Of a DNA stretch of 15,096 bases, positions 1 through 8,901 are shown in pieces (position 1 is the first letter of the stretch; each line of letters begins with the position of its first letter). The DNA is taken from assembly GCA_045863035.1 (NCBI GenBank), contig BTUV01000075.1, positions 1 through 15,096 on the forward strand. The letters are read 5' to 3'. The position numbers and the translations under genes are program-made. Source of the DNA: H2-BAC3 sp045863035 (GTDB taxonomy: Bacteria > Bacteroidota > Ignavibacteria > Ignavibacteriales > Ignavibacteriaceae). Below the pieces are notes generated by a model. It searched no databases. It saw only the letters and a list, made by a program, of their open reading frames with translations, and was not told the DNA's origin.

Positions 1-167
1 CTTTCTGCAAACATTCTGGAACAAGCCAGGATTCTAAGCCGAAATTGTCATTTCTTAAATAAAATACGTCATACTAATTGGCAAAAGTCGGGATAAATCA
101 TTGTAAAGGTAACGTCAGCCCTGAAAAGGTATCTTCAATAAGTGCAGTTTGATAATAACTGAGATAA

Positions 168-890
168 TTACTGCTTTTGCTTTTTATCTTCATCCTGAAA
201 TACCGAGTCACTCAAACCGCTGTTTACTTTATAATTTTTGTATGTGACTAAGACGCTTCCTTTGGTCAGTTTATCTTTATCATCTTTTTTCTTATCATCC
301 GGTTTCGGGGGCTCACTGGTAAAGCCGCGCGGGATATTCAGACTGGAAACATCAAAATTGAATTCCATTGATGAGGGGAGAGGAAATTTGCTCAGAAATC
401 CCTGATTATAGGATAGCGTGATTGTAAAGGTGCCTGAATTCTTAGTGGTTGATTCAATTTTTCTGATAACTGCATGAGCATTATCAACCCATACTGTAGA
501 AAGAATAACATTCGATGAATCACCCAAGGGAATTACCTTGAGCCGGGCGAGCTTAACGCCATCAATGATTTCTTCTTTTTCATAGATCGAAGTATAATTA
601 TCTTTTAAGAGTGAGGCGGGCGATATGTTGAATCCCTCCTTAGGAAGCAGTGCAAATCCGTCAGACTTTATCTTCATCTTGTTTGGCTGCTTGAAAAAAA
701 GTTTACCGGTTACTTTGGGGGTTTTAAGAAAATCAATGTCAATGTCAACAGTTATGTCGGCCGAGTAATCCTGAATTTTATTATAGCGGTCTTTAACTTT
801 CTCAAGTATGCTCTTTGCATCCTGCGCATGAAAGGAAACAGTAAAAAAGAAGATAGCGATCAGAGATAAAACATTAGTACGTGTAAACAT
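168..890 (-). CDS. LolA-like periplasmic (lipo)protein-carrier family protein
   Basis: A 240-residue protein with an N-terminal signal peptide (hydrophobic stretch about residues 7-20, likely cleavage after HA at 22). The mature part alternates short beta-strand-like segments, and FKQPNKMKI (66-74) resembles the conserved edge of the LolA/LolB half-barrel fold, which binds acyl chains of lipoproteins in the periplasm. The length fits LolA-type proteins (about 200-240). A Lys/Asp-rich insert (about 197-210, DKKKDDKDK) is unusual and probably a surface loop. Its ATG overlaps the stop of the ABC permease gene by one base (TGATG on the minus strand), so translation is probably coupled and the protein probably works with that transporter. 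The family call is by fold-like pattern; it could instead belong to a related outer-membrane lipoprotein-sorting family. The substrate is unknown. Confidence 0.72.
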   Translation of the reverse strand: MFTRTNVLSLIAIFFFTVSFHAQDAKSILEKVKDRYNKIQDYSADITVDIDIDFLKTPKVTGKLFFKQPNKMKIKSDGFALLPKEGFNISPASLLKDNYTSIYEKEEIIDGVKLARLKVIPLGDSSNVILSTVWVDNAHAVIRKIESTTKNSGTFTITLSYNQGFLSKFPLPSSMEFNFDVSSLNIPRGFTSEPPKPDDKKKDDKDKLTKGSVLVTYKNYKVNSGLSDSVFQDEDKKQKQ

Positions 891-1726
891 CAGCTTTGTA
901 TATCCTTCTTTTTAAAGAAATATAAGGTAACAGAAAAGAAGACGGCAATATGACCGGTAAGAACTGCAATAGCCGTGCCGAGTTCAGAATAGTCAACAGG
1001 TTCGGTAAAGAAAATCCGCCATTTGTGCAGATACGCGGTAAAAAGATATGGCCTGATAAATGCAAAGAACTCAAGATTGATGCTTTGCAGAATAAGAAAT
1101 ACAATAATTATAGCCAATGTAGCCACGATTGGTCCGATTGCATTTTCGACAAGTGATGAAAACATGAAGCCGAGTGCTGTTACTACACTCATACTCAACG
1201 CTGCATAACCATAAGCTAAAACAAACCGCCAGACGATATCATCTTTCGCAAAAATGGTGATGTTTTCGTTGATAACAATCAGTTCGCCTGTGCCAAAAAG
1301 CAAAATACTCAGCCCGAGACTAATAAGCGCAAGCCAGACGAGGATGAGGTTTGTATATATGATACCCGCTAAAAATTTTGAGACGACAACTTTCGTCCGT
1401 GAAACAGGTCGTGTCAGAATCATCCTGTACGTTCCTGCTGTTGCTTCGCCGGCAAGGAGGTCACCTGCTACGAGTGTAATAAGAAATGGTATTTGTAATA
1501 TCAGAGCATTGAGCACGATATTACCCACCAGGTAGCCGTTCAGAAAGTTGCCTACAAAAACAAAATTCTGCTGGAGATTTTGTGTGAGGAAATCAAGATA
1601 CTGCTGTCCTCTGAACATCAAATCAATCTGGATGATGGGAACCAGAGCGCCAATGGCAATAAACCCTATATATGAGCGCCATTTGCTGAAGATCTTAAAT
1701 AATTCTATCCTGAGAAGCGTAATCAT
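890..1726 (-). CDS. ABC-2 type transporter permease
   Basis: A 278-residue integral membrane protein with about six predicted transmembrane segments (roughly 17-36, 69-90, 117-145, 167-190, 195-217, 249-271). The motif EATAGTYR (94-101) followed by TRPVSR (105-110) after the second helix is the typical cytoplasmic coupling segment of ABC-2 permeases, which pair with a separate ATPase to export or extract substrates across the inner membrane. Its ATG overlaps the last four bases of the upstream ATPase gene (ATGA), and its stop overlaps the start of the LolA-like gene. The three therefore form one translationally coupled unit. One permease gene suggests a homodimer with two copies of the ATPase. 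The substrate cannot be read from sequence; envelope lipids, lipoproteins or a drug are all possible. Confidence 0.88.
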   Translation of the reverse strand: MITLLRIELFKIFSKWRSYIGFIAIGALVPIIQIDLMFRGQQYLDFLTQNLQQNFVFVGNFLNGYLVGNIVLNALILQIPFLITLVAGDLLAGEATAGTYRMILTRPVSRTKVVVSKFLAGIIYTNLILVWLALISLGLSILLFGTGELIVINENITIFAKDDIVWRFVLAYGYAALSMSVVTALGFMFSSLVENAIGPIVATLAIIIVFLILQSINLEFFAFIRPYLFTAYLHKWRIFFTEPVDYSELGTAIAVLTGHIAVFFSVTLYFFKKKDIQS

Positions 1727-2652
1727 TTTTCTGATGCCTCCGTAAGTTTCAGGAAATACTCTTCAAGTGATTTTTTAGGGCTTATTTCTGACACAGAGAT
1801 ACCGTTTTCTATAAATGCTTTATTCAATTCAGCGATTTCATTTTTGTTGCTTCGCAGCAGAAGTTTACTTGATGTTACCGAATCAATGGGGATATCATGG
1901 AAATGTGTTTTTAAAACCGCAACAGCTTTTTCCGTATCATTTACTTCAAACGTTACGTGCAGATGGGTTGCATCAAGAAGCTCCTGCACAGTTCCTTCAA
2001 CTACGGTTGTTCCTTTATTGAGAATTACCATTCTGTTGGCAACTAATTCCACCTCATATAAAATATGGGAGGAAAGAAAAATGGTTTTCTTTTTGTCGTT
2101 ACTGAGATGAAAGATTAAATCACGAATCTCTTTCATACCCTGTGGGTCAAGACCGGTTGTCGGTTCATCAAGGATGATTAGATCGGGGTCGTGCAGGAGT
2201 GCCTGGGCGATTCCAAGACGCTGCTTCATCCCGTGTGAGTAGGTTTTTACTTTGCTTTTATATCTTTTTTCAAGCCCGACCAGTTCAAGTATTTCCATGA
2301 TTCGCTTTTTTGAGGTGTCGCATCCTGAGATACTGCCGAGTATTTCAAGATTCCTGTATGCAGAAAGATAGCCATAGAAATCGGGCTTTTCGACAATTGC
2401 ACCAATCCTTTTGAGAATTTCATTGCGGTGTGTAAGTAGCGGAAGTCCGAACATCTTAATAGATCCGCTTGTGGGTCTGATAAGTGAGAGAAGCATCCGG
2501 ATAGTGGTGCTTTTACCGGCTCCGTTGGGACCGAGGAATCCAAAGACGTCACCTTTATATACGTTAAGCGTCAGATTATTAACAGCGGTCAGCTCTTTAA
2601 AGACCTTTGAGAGTCCGTTTACTTCAATTATTTTTTCGTTATCCAAGTTCAA
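1723..2652 (-). CDS. ABC transporter ATP-binding protein (ABC-2 exporter type)
   Basis: A 309-residue ABC ATPase with a complete motif set: Walker A GPNGAGKST (41-49), signature YSHGMKQR (138-145; SHGMK replaces the classical SGGQ form, as is common in ABC-2 exporters), Walker B LIILDEP (158-164), D-loop GLDP (167-170) and switch His196. At the Q-loop position there is VEKPDFY (87-93), with Glu/Lys rather than Gln. A C-terminal domain of about 85 residues after the nucleotide-binding domain is typical of the CcmA/NosF/bacitracin-type subfamily. The start is TTG at 2652 with AAGG six bases upstream; a second TTG two codons later (2646) is an equally plausible start. It powers the permease encoded immediately downstream. 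The substrate is unknown. Confidence 0.9.
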   Translation of the reverse strand: MNLDNEKIIEVNGLSKVFKELTAVNNLTLNVYKGDVFGFLGPNGAGKSTTIRMLLSLIRPTSGSIKMFGLPLLTHRNEILKRIGAIVEKPDFYGYLSAYRNLEILGSISGCDTSKKRIMEILELVGLEKRYKSKVKTYSHGMKQRLGIAQALLHDPDLIILDEPTTGLDPQGMKEIRDLIFHLSNDKKKTIFLSSHILYEVELVANRMVILNKGTTVVEGTVQELLDATHLHVTFEVNDTEKAVAVLKTHFHDIPIDSVTSSKLLLRSNKNEIAELNKAFIENGISVSEISPKKSLEEYFLKLTEASEK

Positions 2653-2704
2653 TTCTTGCCTTATTGCTTAGGTAAACCGGACAAACGGCTGATAAGTTCA
2701 GAAT

Positions 2705-3601
2705 TTATCCGGGAAAATCAACTGCAAATCCGATTCCAAACCGGTTTACGCGCCGGGAATAGTATTCGCTGAAAACATCATTACCGGAAAAATAGGATAG
2801 GTACAACAGCACACCTTTTTTTGTCCATTCGCCGAATTTCACCCCCGCCTGAGCATGGGTTGAAACCGTGTATTTAGGTAATCCGGTAATGTTTGAATTC
2901 AATATGAGGAAAAAATTAACCGGGTGATTCATAAATGTGCCAAACAGTTCCGGGTGATGATATTCGGCGCCTGCTATAAATGAAGCTCGTTTCAGTTCAT
3001 CCGGTCTTCTCAGAACAGAGTAACTCGCCCCACCGTAATAGCGTACGGATGATGGCTGGTAGTCTTTCACCAAAGCATAGAGCAGTTCCGCAAAATCCCG
3101 TGTGTAGGGGATTGGCAGCCGGTTATCCTTCCACCAGAGAGTTCCAGTGTCAAAAGCGCCATCAACCAGATGGGCGCTATTGTGAATGTACCGAAACCGC
3201 CAGAATTGACTATCCTTGCCATCTGGAATCCGGTAGGTAACATTCCCCCCGAAAAATCCGTCAATAGCATCAATCTGAAGCCGGTAACCTTTATAACTGG
3301 TTGAGTAGGCATAAGCCATGAATTCAACCCCGCCAGAGATGAATCCGGGAGCGTCAAAGGGCTGATGAAACCCCAGAAGGTCAATGGAATTGCCCATGTC
3401 AACTTTCAGGTTCGAGGTTGCCGTGTAGTAAAGTACCCCTAATTTTGCTTCCTGAGCGTTCGCGCGCAAAGGGAAGAAATTCAGTCCATCAGGGAGCCAT
3501 TCCCACCCCTTTTTTTGGGTTTGTGCCTCCGTTTGTGGTACACTCAGGGCAATTATTAAAAGGAGAGAGCATCTGAGGAAGTTTGCAGGGCGTAATGTCA
3601 T
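2705..3601 (-). CDS. Probable outer-membrane beta-barrel protein, DUF1207-like
   Basis: A 298-residue exported protein with a signal peptide (hydrophobic core about 12-21, predicted cleavage near EA-Q at 26). The mature part begins with WEWLPDGLNFFPLRANAQEA, a Pro/aromatic-rich opening that resembles DUF1207 proteins. It then runs as short amphipathic, aromatic-rich strands and ends in FGIGFAVDFPG, compatible with an outer-membrane barrel. It is the first gene of the minus-strand group, 52 nt ahead of the ABC ATPase start, so it may share the promoter at 3602-3674. I recognise no enzymatic motif. The DUF1207 assignment is from memory of the N-terminal pattern and is moderate; outer-membrane location is better supported than the family name. 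Confidence 0.6.
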   Translation of the reverse strand: MTLRPANFLRCSLLLIIALSVPQTEAQTQKKGWEWLPDGLNFFPLRANAQEAKLGVLYYTATSNLKVDMGNSIDLLGFHQPFDAPGFISGGVEFMAYAYSTSYKGYRLQIDAIDGFFGGNVTYRIPDGKDSQFWRFRYIHNSAHLVDGAFDTGTLWWKDNRLPIPYTRDFAELLYALVKDYQPSSVRYYGGASYSVLRRPDELKRASFIAGAEYHHPELFGTFMNHPVNFFLILNSNITGLPKYTVSTHAQAGVKFGEWTKKGVLLYLSYFSGNDVFSEYYSRRVNRFGIGFAVDFPG

Positions 3602-3674
3602 AATGTGAAGGAAAATCCTGTGCTGTTTTCTGGTTATATTTAAAATTTGGAATTCGAAAATTACGGAATTACAC
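3602..3674. promoter_or_regulatory. Divergent promoter region between the outer-membrane protein gene and metG
   Basis: This 73-bp gap separates two divergently transcribed genes and must hold both promoters unless transcription starts inside a gene. Its centre is AT-rich (TTATATTTAAAATTTGG, 3633-3649). It contains TAAAATTTG, close to but not matching the Bacteroidota -7 element TAnnTTTG. An imperfect dyad TTTGGAATTCGAAA lies at 3646-3659 and could be an operator, though short AT-rich dyads are common by chance. No start site can be assigned with confidence. Confidence 0.35.
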
Positions 3675-5717
3675 TTGAACGGTGAAAAAATACTGGTAAC
3701 CGCTGCACTCCCTTATGCCAATGGAAAAATACACCTTGGTCACCTGGGCGGAGCTTACCTTCCTGCTGATATATTTGTCCGCTATAAGCGTTTAACCGGC
3801 GCAGATGTTTTATTCATTTGCGGTTCGGATGAGCATGGCGTTCCGATAACGATAACCGCAGACAAGGAGGGAGTAAAACCGAAAGTAATTATTGACCGTT
3901 TTCACAATGCAAATAAGGCAGCATTTGAAAAATTCGGGATGAGTTTTGACATTTATTCCCGCACGAGCATCGAAAAACATCATCAGGTAGCAAAAGAATT
4001 TTTTCTTGAATACCATAAGAGCGGTCTGCTGAGCGAACGCAAAACCATGCAGTTCTTTGATGAAAAAGCAGGTATGTTTCTCCCTGACCGTTATGTGGAG
4101 GGGGTCTGCCCCAACTGTGGATTTGAAAGCGCGCGGAGTGATGAATGTGAAAACTGCGGCGCGCTTTATGATCCTAATACTCTTATTAATCCTGTTTCAA
4201 AAATATCAGGTCAGCGCCCCGTTCTGAAGGAAACTTCACATTGGTATTTTCCGCTTGATAAATTTCAGGAACGCCTTGAGTCATATATAAAGCAGGCGGA
4301 TGAGAAATACGGCTGGAAGGAAAACGTACTGCAATACTGCCGCGGCTGGCTTAAAGGGGGGCTGAAAGAAAGGGCATATACACGCGATCTGGACTGGGGT
4401 GTGGCGGTTCCGCTTGAAAACTCGCAGGGTAAGGTGCTTTATGTCTGGTTTGAGGCAGTGCTCGGATATATATCGGCAGCCATGCAGCTTTCTGAAGACC
4501 GTGGAACCCCTGATCTTTGGAAAGAATTCTGGCAGAATCCGGATACGAAGTACACTGCTTTTATTGGCAAGGATAATGTCGTTTTCCACACTATAATTTT
4601 CCCGGCGATGCTTATGGCCTGGAATGATACACATCCCGATAAGTATATACTTCCTGCTAATGTTCCGGCAAATGAATTTTTGAATTACGAATCAAAGAAG
4701 TTTTCTAAGAGCCGGGGCTGGGGAGTTGAACTGGAAGAGTTCCTCGCGGATTTCAGCCCTGACTCTCTTCGCTATGCGCTTGCTCTTTCACTCCCTGAGG
4801 CACGTGATACTGATTTCCTCTGGAAAGATTTTCAGGCACGACATAATAACGAACTCTCGGATATACTCGGTAATCTGGTAAACAGAACTCTGACCTTTAT
4901 TCATAAAAACTTTGACGGGAAGCTGCCCGAACCGGGAGAATTGAATGAGCGCGACAAAGAAATTCTGGCTGTTGCCGCGGGGTATCCTGAGAAAATTGCA
5001 GATCTTATTGAGCGGTACCGTCTGAAGGATGCTACACTCGAGATGATGAATCTCGCCCGGATAACAAATAAATATTTTAACGACTCTGAGCCATGGAAAA
5101 CCCTCAAGTCAGATAAATCTGCTTGTGGGACTACATTATATATCAGCTCAAAACTGATTCTAACCATCGCTGAAATTTTCAGTCCGGTTATTCCGGTCAT
5201 CGCTGAGAGGATATTCGCGTTTTACCACGCAAAACCAGTTGCCTGGTCAGATTGCGGAGACTTCCCCCTGAAGAGCGGTATGGAATTAAAAACACCTGAA
5301 ATTTTATTTAAGAAAATCGAGGACCTGCAGTTGGAAAAATATCTGAACCAGTTATCACCAAAGGATGAAATTCCGGTCCGGCAGGAAGATGCGGAAATCA
5401 CGATTGATGATTTTAGCAAAGTGAAGCTTAGAACGGCAAAGGTAATTGAAGCAGAGAACGTTCCTAAAAGCGAAAAACTGCTTAAATTGCAGGTTGATGT
5501 CGGCGGCGTTAAACGTCAGATTGTTTCAGGTATAGCAAAATACTATAAGCCCGAAGAACTGATAGGCAGGGTTGTGGTGATTGTTGCTAATCTGAAACCG
5601 GCAAAGCTGATGGGGCTCGAATCACGGGGTATGATACTTGCTGTTGAAACTGAGGAGGGTAAACTCGATGTAGTTGAAACAGCCAAAAATGTTAAATCAG
5701 GAACTATTGTAAAATAA
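3675..5717 (+). CDS. metG: Methionyl-tRNA synthetase with C-terminal tRNA-binding domain
   Basis: A 680-residue class I aminoacyl-tRNA synthetase that charges tRNA-Met in the cytoplasm. The HIGH motif appears as HLGH (20-23) after PYANGKI, and the KMSKS motif as KFSKS (342-346), a variant usual for MetRS. The connective domain carries a four-cysteine zinc knuckle (Cys145, Cys148, Cys158, Cys161), typical of the zinc-containing MetG1 type. Residues from about 577 to the end form the Trbp111/EMAPII-like OB-fold tRNA-binding domain (IDDFSKVKLRTAKV onward), giving the full-length dimeric form. No in-frame ATG precedes the catalytic core, so translation must start at TTG 3675, with GGA seven bases upstream. 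It is intact. It leads a tightly packed plus-strand run, with the subtilase 11 nt downstream. Confidence 0.98.
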   Translation: MNGEKILVTAALPYANGKIHLGHLGGAYLPADIFVRYKRLTGADVLFICGSDEHGVPITITADKEGVKPKVIIDRFHNANKAAFEKFGMSFDIYSRTSIEKHHQVAKEFFLEYHKSGLLSERKTMQFFDEKAGMFLPDRYVEGVCPNCGFESARSDECENCGALYDPNTLINPVSKISGQRPVLKETSHWYFPLDKFQERLESYIKQADEKYGWKENVLQYCRGWLKGGLKERAYTRDLDWGVAVPLENSQGKVLYVWFEAVLGYISAAMQLSEDRGTPDLWKEFWQNPDTKYTAFIGKDNVVFHTIIFPAMLMAWNDTHPDKYILPANVPANEFLNYESKKFSKSRGWGVELEEFLADFSPDSLRYALALSLPEARDTDFLWKDFQARHNNELSDILGNLVNRTLTFIHKNFDGKLPEPGELNERDKEILAVAAGYPEKIADLIERYRLKDATLEMMNLARITNKYFNDSEPWKTLKSDKSACGTTLYISSKLILTIAEIFSPVIPVIAERIFAFYHAKPVAWSDCGDFPLKSGMELKTPEILFKKIEDLQLEKYLNQLSPKDEIPVRQEDAEITIDDFSKVKLRTAKVIEAENVPKSEKLLKLQVDVGGVKRQIVSGIAKYYKPEELIGRVVVIVANLKPAKLMGLESRGMILAVETEEGKLDVVETAKNVKSGTIVK

Positions 5718-5728
5718 AGGATTCAGAA

Positions 5729-7750
5729 ATGAAGAACAGTTTCTTTGTTGTTCTTTCAGTCATTTTTTTGACTTCACTCGTTACTGCACAGCAGGGGAGT
5801 GATAAACTTACCCCCCGGATGAAAGCCCGCATTGCTGATGAAAGCCATGACGCAAGACATCTTGTCTGGATATATTTTTCAGACAAAGGAGACCTCTCCC
5901 TTTATAAGCAGAGTTCCTATAAACCGGTATCACAGAAATCTATCGAACGCAGAAGAAAAGTTACTTCGAACGGTCTGCTCCCTTATGATGATTCGGATAT
6001 GCCTGTGAGCAGGGTATATATCGGCCGTCTGGAACAATCCGGTATTCAGATAAAACATCTCAGCCGATGGTTTAATGCTGCCTCTGTTTATGCTACTGCT
6101 GCACAGCTTCAGTATATTCAGAATCTTTCATTTGTGAAATCAGTTGATCCGGTTGTACTTTTGAAGAAGATAACCCGCATTGAAGAGGATGCACCTCTCT
6201 CATTCTCAAAACAACCGGAGAATGTGTATGTTTTTAACTATGGTAATTCATTTAGCCAGTTGAGCCAGATAAAAGTTCCGGAGGTGCATAATCTTGGCTT
6301 CACGGGGCAGGGGGTAACTGTTGCAGTGATGGATGCCGGGTTTAACCGACTTTCGCACGAGTCTTTTTCTACTATGAATATTATAGCAAAGTGGGATTTC
6401 GTAAATAACGATCCGGGCGTGGGGGACTCCAGCGATATGGGTTCCGGTTCGCACGGCACACAGACTTTGTCCACCATCGGCGGTTTTAAAGAGGGGCAGT
6501 TGATAGGACCGGCATTTTCTTCAGCATATATACTTGCCAAAACGGAGAATACTAATTCAGAAACTCCTATTGAAGAAGATAACTGGATAGCTGCTGCTGA
6601 ATGGGCAGATAGTATCGGTGCGGATGTGTTCTCCACTTCTCTTGGCTATATCGGTTTTGATTCTCCTTATCCGTCTTACACCTGGCAGACAATGGATGGC
6701 AATACCGCACGCATTACCAAAGCCGCTGACCTGGCGGTTAAAAAGGGTATTGTTGTGCTTAACAGTGCCGGTAATGAAGGTTTTCACTCAACGCAAAATA
6801 CACTCGGCGCACCTTCTGACGGTGATAGTGTAATTGCTGTGGGTGCAGTTTCCAGTACAGGTTCAAGATCCTCCTTTAGCAGTGTGGGTAATACCGTTGA
6901 CGGACGCACCAAACCGGATATTATGGCAAGAGGCAGTTCAGTTACTGTTGCCTCAACATCCTCAAATACAGGATATTCAACCTCAAGCGGAACTTCCTTT
7001 AGCTGCCCGCTCGCTGCCGGTGTTGCTGCACTGGTACTCTCGGTTAATCCTACTCTTACACCAATGCAGGTGAGGGATGCACTGAGAAACACTGCAAGCA
7101 ACGCAGCAAGCCCGAACCGCGAGATGGGATGGGGTATTTTGAATGCACTGACTGCTGTCTCTTATTTTGTTACGCCTGTTGAGGGCTGGTCTATGCGCGC
7201 TTCATATATATCCGGGACGCTTAATCTTGAGTGGCAGACAACTTCCGAGAACAATAATTACGGTTTTGAGCCGGAATACTCATTTGACAAGCTGCATTGG
7301 CAGTCAGCAGGATTTGTTGAAGGTTCAGGTACAAGCATTCAGACCAGAGTATATAACTATACCATTTCGCTGAACACAACATCACCGAAAATCTTTGTAA
7401 GAATAAAGCAGATAGATTTTGGCGGCTCATTCCGCTACATGAACGAAATAGAGATTGATAATATTCTTCCGGCTGAGTTTGCTCTGCTCCAGAATTATCC
7501 GAATCCGTTTAACCCGTCCACCCGCATGACAGCAGATATTCCGGAGGCAGGCAACCTGAATATTGAGATATATAACATAACCGGTGAACGTGCAATGGTT
7601 CTCTTTAACGGAGCAGTTACCCCTGGGCAATTCTCTGCTGATTTCACCCCCTCAGACCTTCCTGCAGGCATCTACCTTGCAAGAGCGGTATTTCAGGGAG
7701 TGTCGGGTAAATCCGTCAGCCAGACACTTAAAATGACGTATCTGAGATAA
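5729..7750 (+). CDS. Secreted S8 subtilisin-like serine protease with type IX secretion sorting domain
   Basis: A 673-residue exported protease. A signal peptide occupies about residues 1-20 (cleavage near TA-QQ), followed by a propeptide-like region to about 190. The S8 catalytic triad is complete: Asp202 in VAVMDAGF, His242 in GSGSHGT and Ser423 in GTSFSCP, with oxyanion Asn349 in NSAGNEG. After the catalytic domain comes a beta-rich region (about 480-580). The C-terminal sorting domain of about 85 residues starts with LLQNYPNPFNPST, has a GERAM segment, and ends in short strands, as T9SS type A signals do. It should cross the inner membrane by Sec and the outer membrane by T9SS, to be surface-bound or released. 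The start ATG has AAAGG eight bases upstream (5716-5720). The gene is intact. The substrate is unknown. Confidence 0.93.
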   Translation: MKNSFFVVLSVIFLTSLVTAQQGSDKLTPRMKARIADESHDARHLVWIYFSDKGDLSLYKQSSYKPVSQKSIERRRKVTSNGLLPYDDSDMPVSRVYIGRLEQSGIQIKHLSRWFNAASVYATAAQLQYIQNLSFVKSVDPVVLLKKITRIEEDAPLSFSKQPENVYVFNYGNSFSQLSQIKVPEVHNLGFTGQGVTVAVMDAGFNRLSHESFSTMNIIAKWDFVNNDPGVGDSSDMGSGSHGTQTLSTIGGFKEGQLIGPAFSSAYILAKTENTNSETPIEEDNWIAAAEWADSIGADVFSTSLGYIGFDSPYPSYTWQTMDGNTARITKAADLAVKKGIVVLNSAGNEGFHSTQNTLGAPSDGDSVIAVGAVSSTGSRSSFSSVGNTVDGRTKPDIMARGSSVTVASTSSNTGYSTSSGTSFSCPLAAGVAALVLSVNPTLTPMQVRDALRNTASNAASPNREMGWGILNALTAVSYFVTPVEGWSMRASYISGTLNLEWQTTSENNNYGFEPEYSFDKLHWQSAGFVEGSGTSIQTRVYNYTISLNTTSPKIFVRIKQIDFGGSFRYMNEIEIDNILPAEFALLQNYPNPFNPSTRMTADIPEAGNLNIEIYNITGERAMVLFNGAVTPGQFSADFTPSDLPAGIYLARAVFQGVSGKSVSQTLKMTYLR

Positions 7751-7755
7751 CCCGG

Positions 7756-8898
7756 ATGATTATCTCCAGACTGATCCTTAAGAACTGGAAGAATTTTAAG
7801 GAAGTGGATGTTCCACTTACTAACAGAATGTTTATTGTCGGTCCTAACGCTTCCGGTAAATCAAATTTTCTGGATGCGTTACGGTTCCTTCGTGATATAT
7901 CAAAAGCCGGCGGGGGTTTGCAAAAAGCAGTAACCGACCGTGGCGGAATTTCTGAGATCAGGAGTCTTTCCGCACGTGCCTACCCTGAAGTTGAGATTGA
8001 AATTCACCTTTCAGAATTTGGTGAGTCAAAGCCCATTTGGAAATATTCCATTGCGATTAAGCAAGAGACCCGTGGGTTCAGACTTCCATATCTTACGCAC
8101 GAAAAAGTCTGGGAAGGTGATAAGTTAATTCTCAACAGACCCGAGAAAGAGGATGAGAATGATAAAGACAGACTTACTCAGACTCACCTTGAGCAGATAA
8201 ATGCAAATAAAAGGTTTCGTGAAATTAATAAATTCTTAGACAGCATTGTATATTTACATCTGTTACCCCAACTGTTAAAGCATCCGCAGTCTTTTACAGG
8301 ACCTGATTTACCAGGTGATCCTTTCGGAAAGGGTTTTCTTGAGAGAATTTCCAAAGTAAATGAAAAAACAAGAAAAGCATGGCTTAAGAGAATTGAGACT
8401 GCCCTAAAAATAGCCGTCCCCCAGTTTAAAGAATTTAATTATGTGGATGAAAATGGACGCCCGCATCTTGAAGCTTTGTATGAACATTGGCGACCAAATG
8501 CAGGGAAGCAAAGAGAAGATCAGTTCTCGGACGGGACTCTCAGGTTGATTGCCTTACTTTGGTCTCTGCAGGAGGGAGATGGACTTCTTTTACTGGAGGA
8601 ACCGGAACTTTCGTTAAACAGTGCAATAGTCGAAAAGATACCTTCTCTTATTTATAAACTGCAAAAACCGAAAAAAAGACAAATTCTCCTGTCAACACAT
8701 AGCATTGATTTACTAAGTGATAAGGGTATTTCTTCCGATGAGATTCTGATGCTTGAACCTTCAGCAGAGGGAACATCCGTGAAGCCGGCATCATCTTCCT
8801 CAGATATACAATCTCTGCTTAAGGGTGGTTTAACACCCGGTGAAGCAATTCTGCCAAGAACCAAACCTGAAAATATTAATCAGCTCGCCATATTCTGA
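7756..8898 (+). CDS. AAA/ABC-type ATPase of the OLD/RecF-like (AAA_21) group
   Basis: A 380-residue ATPase with an SMC/RecF/OLD-like layout. It has an N-terminal strand MIISRLILKNWKNFKEVDVP, Walker A GPNASGKS (29-36), a long insert of mixed helices (about 60-250), an ABC-signature-like FSDGTLR (257-263), Walker B LLLLEE followed by PELSL (277 onward), and the switch His315 in STHS. After about residue 330 there is only a short tail ending QLAIF, so no TOPRIM nuclease is fused as in full OLD proteins. The next gene, 3 nt downstream, supplies TOPRIM-like motifs. It begins 5 nt after the subtilase stop, with no clear ribosome-binding site, so translation is probably coupled. Such ATPases often act as sensors or motors in nucleic-acid processing or phage defence; the role here is inferred from architecture and neighbour. 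Confidence 0.9.
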   Translation: MIISRLILKNWKNFKEVDVPLTNRMFIVGPNASGKSNFLDALRFLRDISKAGGGLQKAVTDRGGISEIRSLSARAYPEVEIEIHLSEFGESKPIWKYSIAIKQETRGFRLPYLTHEKVWEGDKLILNRPEKEDENDKDRLTQTHLEQINANKRFREINKFLDSIVYLHLLPQLLKHPQSFTGPDLPGDPFGKGFLERISKVNEKTRKAWLKRIETALKIAVPQFKEFNYVDENGRPHLEALYEHWRPNAGKQREDQFSDGTLRLIALLWSLQEGDGLLLLEEPELSLNSAIVEKIPSLIYKLQKPKKRQILLSTHSIDLLSDKGISSDEILMLEPSAEGTSVKPASSSSDIQSLLKGGLTPGEAILPRTKPENINQLAIF

Positions 8899-8901
8899 TT
8901 C

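Noticed and set aside
1..96. A plus-strand frame open from the left edge to TAA at 94-96, as the possible tail of an upstream gene
   Set aside because: Its 31 codons show no recognisable motif, and the other two plus frames stop even earlier. A tail cannot be distinguished from chance, and the first 167 bases otherwise show nothing definite.
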